From: JBKHBQ01 sp046542305
Lineage (GTDB): Bacteria; Bacteroidota; Bacteroidia; Bacteroidales; 4484-276
NCBI GenBank assembly: GCA_046542305.1
Contig: JBKHBQ010000071.1
Span: 1 to 15,430, forward strand
Length of the DNA: 15,430 nucleotides
Direction of reading: 5' to 3'
The notes under the pieces are model-generated. The model had not been told where the DNA came from and did no database searches. It saw only the letters and a list, made by a program, of their open reading frames with translations. Shown here in pieces: positions 13,095-15,430 of the stretch (positions within the stretch are counted from its first letter, which is position 1; each line of letters begins with the position of its first letter). A program made the position numbers and the translations under genes.

Positions 13095-14363
13095 ATGAAA
13101 GACAAAAGAGAAAAAATCCCGCTTTCCGGTTGTACTGCCGAACCGGTAGACGATGACGAGCCTCCCAGCCTGGGATCCAATGATATGGAACCCCCGTCCG
13201 AGCCCGAACCATCCATACCCTTTATATCAAGCCCCACCGACGGCATTCCGCCCCGCTCACTTGGTTTTCTCCGATCAGTATTTCCAAAGTTTTCAGTAAA
13301 GGACTGGAACGACTGGCGCTGGCAAATCAGAAACAGCATTACCGGCACAGGTCGTTTGCAGCAACTGCTCGATACCGGTGATGTTCAGTCGACGCGTGAG
13401 CTTAAACGGCTGTTGCCGCTCCGCATCACCCCATATTATACGGCATTGCTTCAGCAACTGGGAAACGATCATCCCCTGAAGGCCACCATGGTGCCTTCTG
13501 CTTCCGAATTGATCCTTTCTAACGGCGAATCTGCCGATCCGCTGCACGAGGAAAGCGACAGCCCCATTCACAACCTGGTGCACCGCTATCCCGACAGGGC
13601 TTTGTTTCTGGCCACGGGATTCTGTTCTGCCTATTGCAGGTATTGCACACGCACCCACATGGTTTCCAAAAAGGACAAGTGCCATGCAGGTGTCAAAGCA
13701 TGGGAGCCGGCGCTGGATTATATCGCCCGTCACCCCGAAATCCGTGATGTGCTGATCTCCGGCGGCGATCCGCTCACCATGCCCGATTCGCATATTAAAT
13801 ACCTGCTGATGCGCCTCAGGGCCATTCCGCATGTGGAGATCATCAGGATCGGAACCAAGGTGCCCGTGGTTTTGCCCATGCGCATCACCAAATCGCTGGT
13901 ATCGATGCTCAGAAAGTTTCACCCGCTGTTTATCAGCATCCACTTTACCCATCCCGACGAAATTACACCCGAAACCAGCCTGGCCTGCGAAAGGCTTGCA
14001 GATGCAGGAATCCCGCTGGGAAGCCAGACTGTGCTGCTTAAAGGTGTAAACGACCACGTGGATACGATGAAGCATTTGATGCAGGGCCTGCTGAAAATCA
14101 GGGTACGCCCCTATTATCTGTATCAGTGCGACCCTATTCCCGGGTCGGCACAATTCAGAACGCCCGTGGAAAAAGGGCTGGAGATTATTCGCGGCTTGCG
14201 CGGACATACCTCGGGCTATGCCGTGCCGCATTATGTGATCGATGCTCCCGGGGGCGGCGGAAAAATTCCGCTCCTGCCCGATTATTTCCAGGGCCACGAA
14301 GGCACCGATGTGGTGCTGAAAAACTATGAAGGTAAAATCTTCAGGTATCCCGATGCTATATAA
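13095..14363 (+). CDS. Lysine 2,3-aminomutase (KamA)-family radical SAM enzyme
   Basis: PLP- and [4Fe-4S]/SAM-dependent enzyme that moves an alpha-amino group to the beta carbon, typically lysine to beta-lysine. The radical SAM motif is CSAYCRYC (Cys177, Cys181, Cys184). The PLP lysine is Lys390 in VIDAPGGGGKIPL. The family segments WNDWRWQIRNSI (71-82), VLISGGDPL, FRTPVEKGLEIIRGLRGHTS and NYEGKIFRYP are all present. Asp346 (YQCDPIPG) and Asp383 (VIDAP) align with the two carboxylates that bind the lysine side-chain amine in the clostridial enzyme, which are replaced in glutamate 2,3-aminomutase; a lysine-like substrate is inferred. The first 55 or so residues are a Pro/Glu/Asp-rich extension of low complexity. 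No lysine-fermentation genes flank it; an ATP-grasp ligase follows 44 bp downstream. EpmB-type EF-P modification is less likely. Confidence 0.88.
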   Translation: MKDKREKIPLSGCTAEPVDDDEPPSLGSNDMEPPSEPEPSIPFISSPTDGIPPRSLGFLRSVFPKFSVKDWNDWRWQIRNSITGTGRLQQLLDTGDVQSTRELKRLLPLRITPYYTALLQQLGNDHPLKATMVPSASELILSNGESADPLHEESDSPIHNLVHRYPDRALFLATGFCSAYCRYCTRTHMVSKKDKCHAGVKAWEPALDYIARHPEIRDVLISGGDPLTMPDSHIKYLLMRLRAIPHVEIIRIGTKVPVVLPMRITKSLVSMLRKFHPLFISIHFTHPDEITPETSLACERLADAGIPLGSQTVLLKGVNDHVDTMKHLMQGLLKIRVRPYYLYQCDPIPGSAQFRTPVEKGLEIIRGLRGHTSGYAVPHYVIDAPGGGGKIPLLPDYFQGHEGTDVVLKNYEGKIFRYPDAI

Positions 14364-14407
14364 AACACGTGCTTGCAGGATTGTCATCACCTTTTAATTA
14401 CTCTTCA

Positions 14408-15382
14408 ATGAAAATCGGAATTTGTTACGACCTTCGGGATGAATATCTTGCCGAAGGCTACACCGCTGATGAGACCGCCGAACTCGACAGCGAGGATACC
14501 ATCTGGGGTATCGAATCGGCATTGCAAACTTTGGGATACTCCACCGACAGGATCGGACATATCCGGAAACTTATAAAACGGCTGGAACAGGGCGACCGCT
14601 GGGACCTGGTGTTCAACATCTGTGAAGGCATGCACGGCATCGGCCGTGAAGCACAGGTTCCGGCGCTTCTGGATGCCTGGCAGATTCCGTATACCTTTTC
14701 CGATCCGCTGGTGCTGTCGCTTACCCTGCACAAGGGCCTGACCAAAAGTATAGTCAGGGACGCCGGACTGCCTACGGCGCCGTTTTTTTTGATCAGGGAG
14801 GCCGGGCAGATTGATCAGTGCCCGTTGCCGTTTCCGCTATTCTTAAAACCGGTGGGCGAAGGTTCCGGAAAAGGGATTGGCGGAAATTCAACGGTTTATG
14901 ATAAAAAAGCGTTTACCGACGAAGCTTTAAGATTGTTGCAGCAGTATCGCCAGCCGGTGCTTGTGGAAAAGCTGCTTACCGGGCGCGAATTTACTGTAGG
15001 TGTGCTGGGAACCGGGCAGGATGCCGTGGCAGCCGGCGTAATGGAGGTGTTGATCCGTGAAGATGCCGAGGAGCAAACCTATTCCCGTTTCATCAAGGAA
15101 AATTATGTGGGAAGGGTGGAATATCGGTTGATCGAAGGTGAACTAGCCGATCAATGTGCTGAGTTGAGCCTGAAGATATGGAATTTGCTGGGATGTCGCG
15201 ATGGCGGACGGGTTGATCTGAAACTGGATGAAAACGGCGTTCCCAATTTCCTGGAGGTGAACCCGCTGGCCGGGCTCAATCACCGCTATTCCGACCTGCC
15301 CATACTTATGCGGCTGAAAGGATTGGAATTTACCGATTTGATCGGTGAGATTCTGAATTCGGCAGGTAAAAGAATTGCCTAA
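14408..15382 (+). CDS. ATP-grasp ligase related to D-alanine-D-alanine ligase
   Basis: Predicted to activate a carboxylate as an acyl phosphate and join it to an amine. The N-terminal domain starts MKIGICYDLRDEYLAEGYTA and contains FNICEGMHGIGREAQVPALL, the counterpart of the Ddl substrate loop, then IPYTFSDPLVLSLTLHKGLT. The ATP-grasp core has FLKPVGEGSGKGIGG (Lys147, glycine-rich loop), VEKLLTGREFTVGVLG (Glu187), and the Mg/ATP residues in GGRVDLKLD (Asp270) and FLEVNPLAGL (Glu283, Asn285). From ATG 14408 it has 324 aa, a normal Ddl length. An in-frame ATG at 14369 would add 13 residues but is not supported by the fold. It is probably cotranscribed with the kamA-like gene; true cell-wall Ddl normally clusters with mur genes, so a different amino-acid substrate, perhaps a beta-amino acid, is inferred. 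The stop codon lies in a tandem repeat. Confidence 0.85.
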   Translation: MKIGICYDLRDEYLAEGYTADETAELDSEDTIWGIESALQTLGYSTDRIGHIRKLIKRLEQGDRWDLVFNICEGMHGIGREAQVPALLDAWQIPYTFSDPLVLSLTLHKGLTKSIVRDAGLPTAPFFLIREAGQIDQCPLPFPLFLKPVGEGSGKGIGGNSTVYDKKAFTDEALRLLQQYRQPVLVEKLLTGREFTVGVLGTGQDAVAAGVMEVLIREDAEEQTYSRFIKENYVGRVEYRLIEGELADQCAELSLKIWNLLGCRDGGRVDLKLDENGVPNFLEVNPLAGLNHRYSDLPILMRLKGLEFTDLIGEILNSAGKRIA

Positions 15383-15430
15383 AGTTCATAGAGTGCCGAG
15401 AGTGCCTAAAGTTCATAGAGTGCCGGGAGT
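15377..15430. repeat. 27-bp tandem repeat, two copies reaching the window edge
   Basis: Copy one is 15377-15403 and copy two 15404-15430. They begin GCCTAAAGTTCATAGAGTGC and differ at one position (A/G at the 23rd base). Each unit contains smaller echoes of AGTGCC. The first copy includes the last alanine codon and TAA stop of the ATP-grasp gene. The array probably continues beyond the window. Confidence 0.85.

Noticed and set aside
13293..14390. 365-aa minus-strand open frame opposite the aminomutase
   Set aside because: It is antisense to a gene with complete radical SAM and PLP motifs; its product has no recognisable domain.
14369..14407. Upstream ATG for the ATP-grasp protein
   Set aside because: The extra 13 residues precede the first beta strand MKIGICYD; the ATG at 14408 fits the fold and normal length.
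1..15430. CRISPR array, tRNA/rRNA genes, insertion sequences, phage or defence genes
   Set aside because: No regularly spaced repeats of CRISPR type, no tRNA-like cloverleaf, no transposase or integrase motifs were seen on either strand.

Overview
The window looks like a chromosomal segment of a Bacteroidota bacterium, perhaps a Bacteroidales or Marinilabiliales-type lineage. Several things point there. Purine-rich Shine-Dalgarno boxes are largely absent. Several promoters match the Bacteroidota consensus TTTG / about 19 nt / TAnnTTTG. PdxJ and CrtI have sequences of the kind seen in this phylum, and the two-component pair resembles RprX/RprY. No tRNA, rRNA, CRISPR array, transposase or phage gene was seen.

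Layout. (1) Positions 1-4734, minus strand: a compact seven-gene operon read right to left. It encodes a SRPBCC-fold protein, an 87-aa unknown, a DUF1295 membrane protein, a 92-aa membrane protein with a probable TTG start, phytoene desaturase (CrtI), phytoene synthase (CrtB), and an unknown protein that starts inside the crtB stop codon and runs off the left edge. This is a carotenoid module with unusual partners. (2) 4735-4965: intergenic DNA with an inverted repeat. (3) 4966-7209, minus: an orphan hybrid sensor kinase (7TM-PAS-HisKA-HATPase-REC). (4) 7334-8974: housekeeping genes pdxJ (minus), dtd (plus, divergent from pdxJ) and an OsmC-family protein (minus). (5) 9006-12879: an envelope-signalling block. 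It holds a small secreted Cys/Lys-rich protein (minus, with its own terminator), a divergently transcribed sensor kinase and OmpR-family response regulator, and a PagL-like outer-membrane lipid A deacylase. The shared intergenic region carries four helically phased TGTTAA half-sites between two back-to-back promoters. (6) 13095-15382, plus: a lysine 2,3-aminomutase (KamA)-family radical SAM enzyme followed by a D-Ala-D-Ala-ligase-like ATP-grasp enzyme. The ATP-grasp stop codon lies inside a 27-bp tandem repeat that continues to the right edge.

Two parts deserve most attention. The first is the signalling block, where the half-site array predicts that the response regulator controls both itself and the Cys-rich secreted protein. 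The second is the KamA plus ATP-grasp pair, which suggests an uncharacterised pathway that makes a beta-amino acid (probably beta-lysine) and joins it to another molecule. Both are inferences from motifs and gene order.
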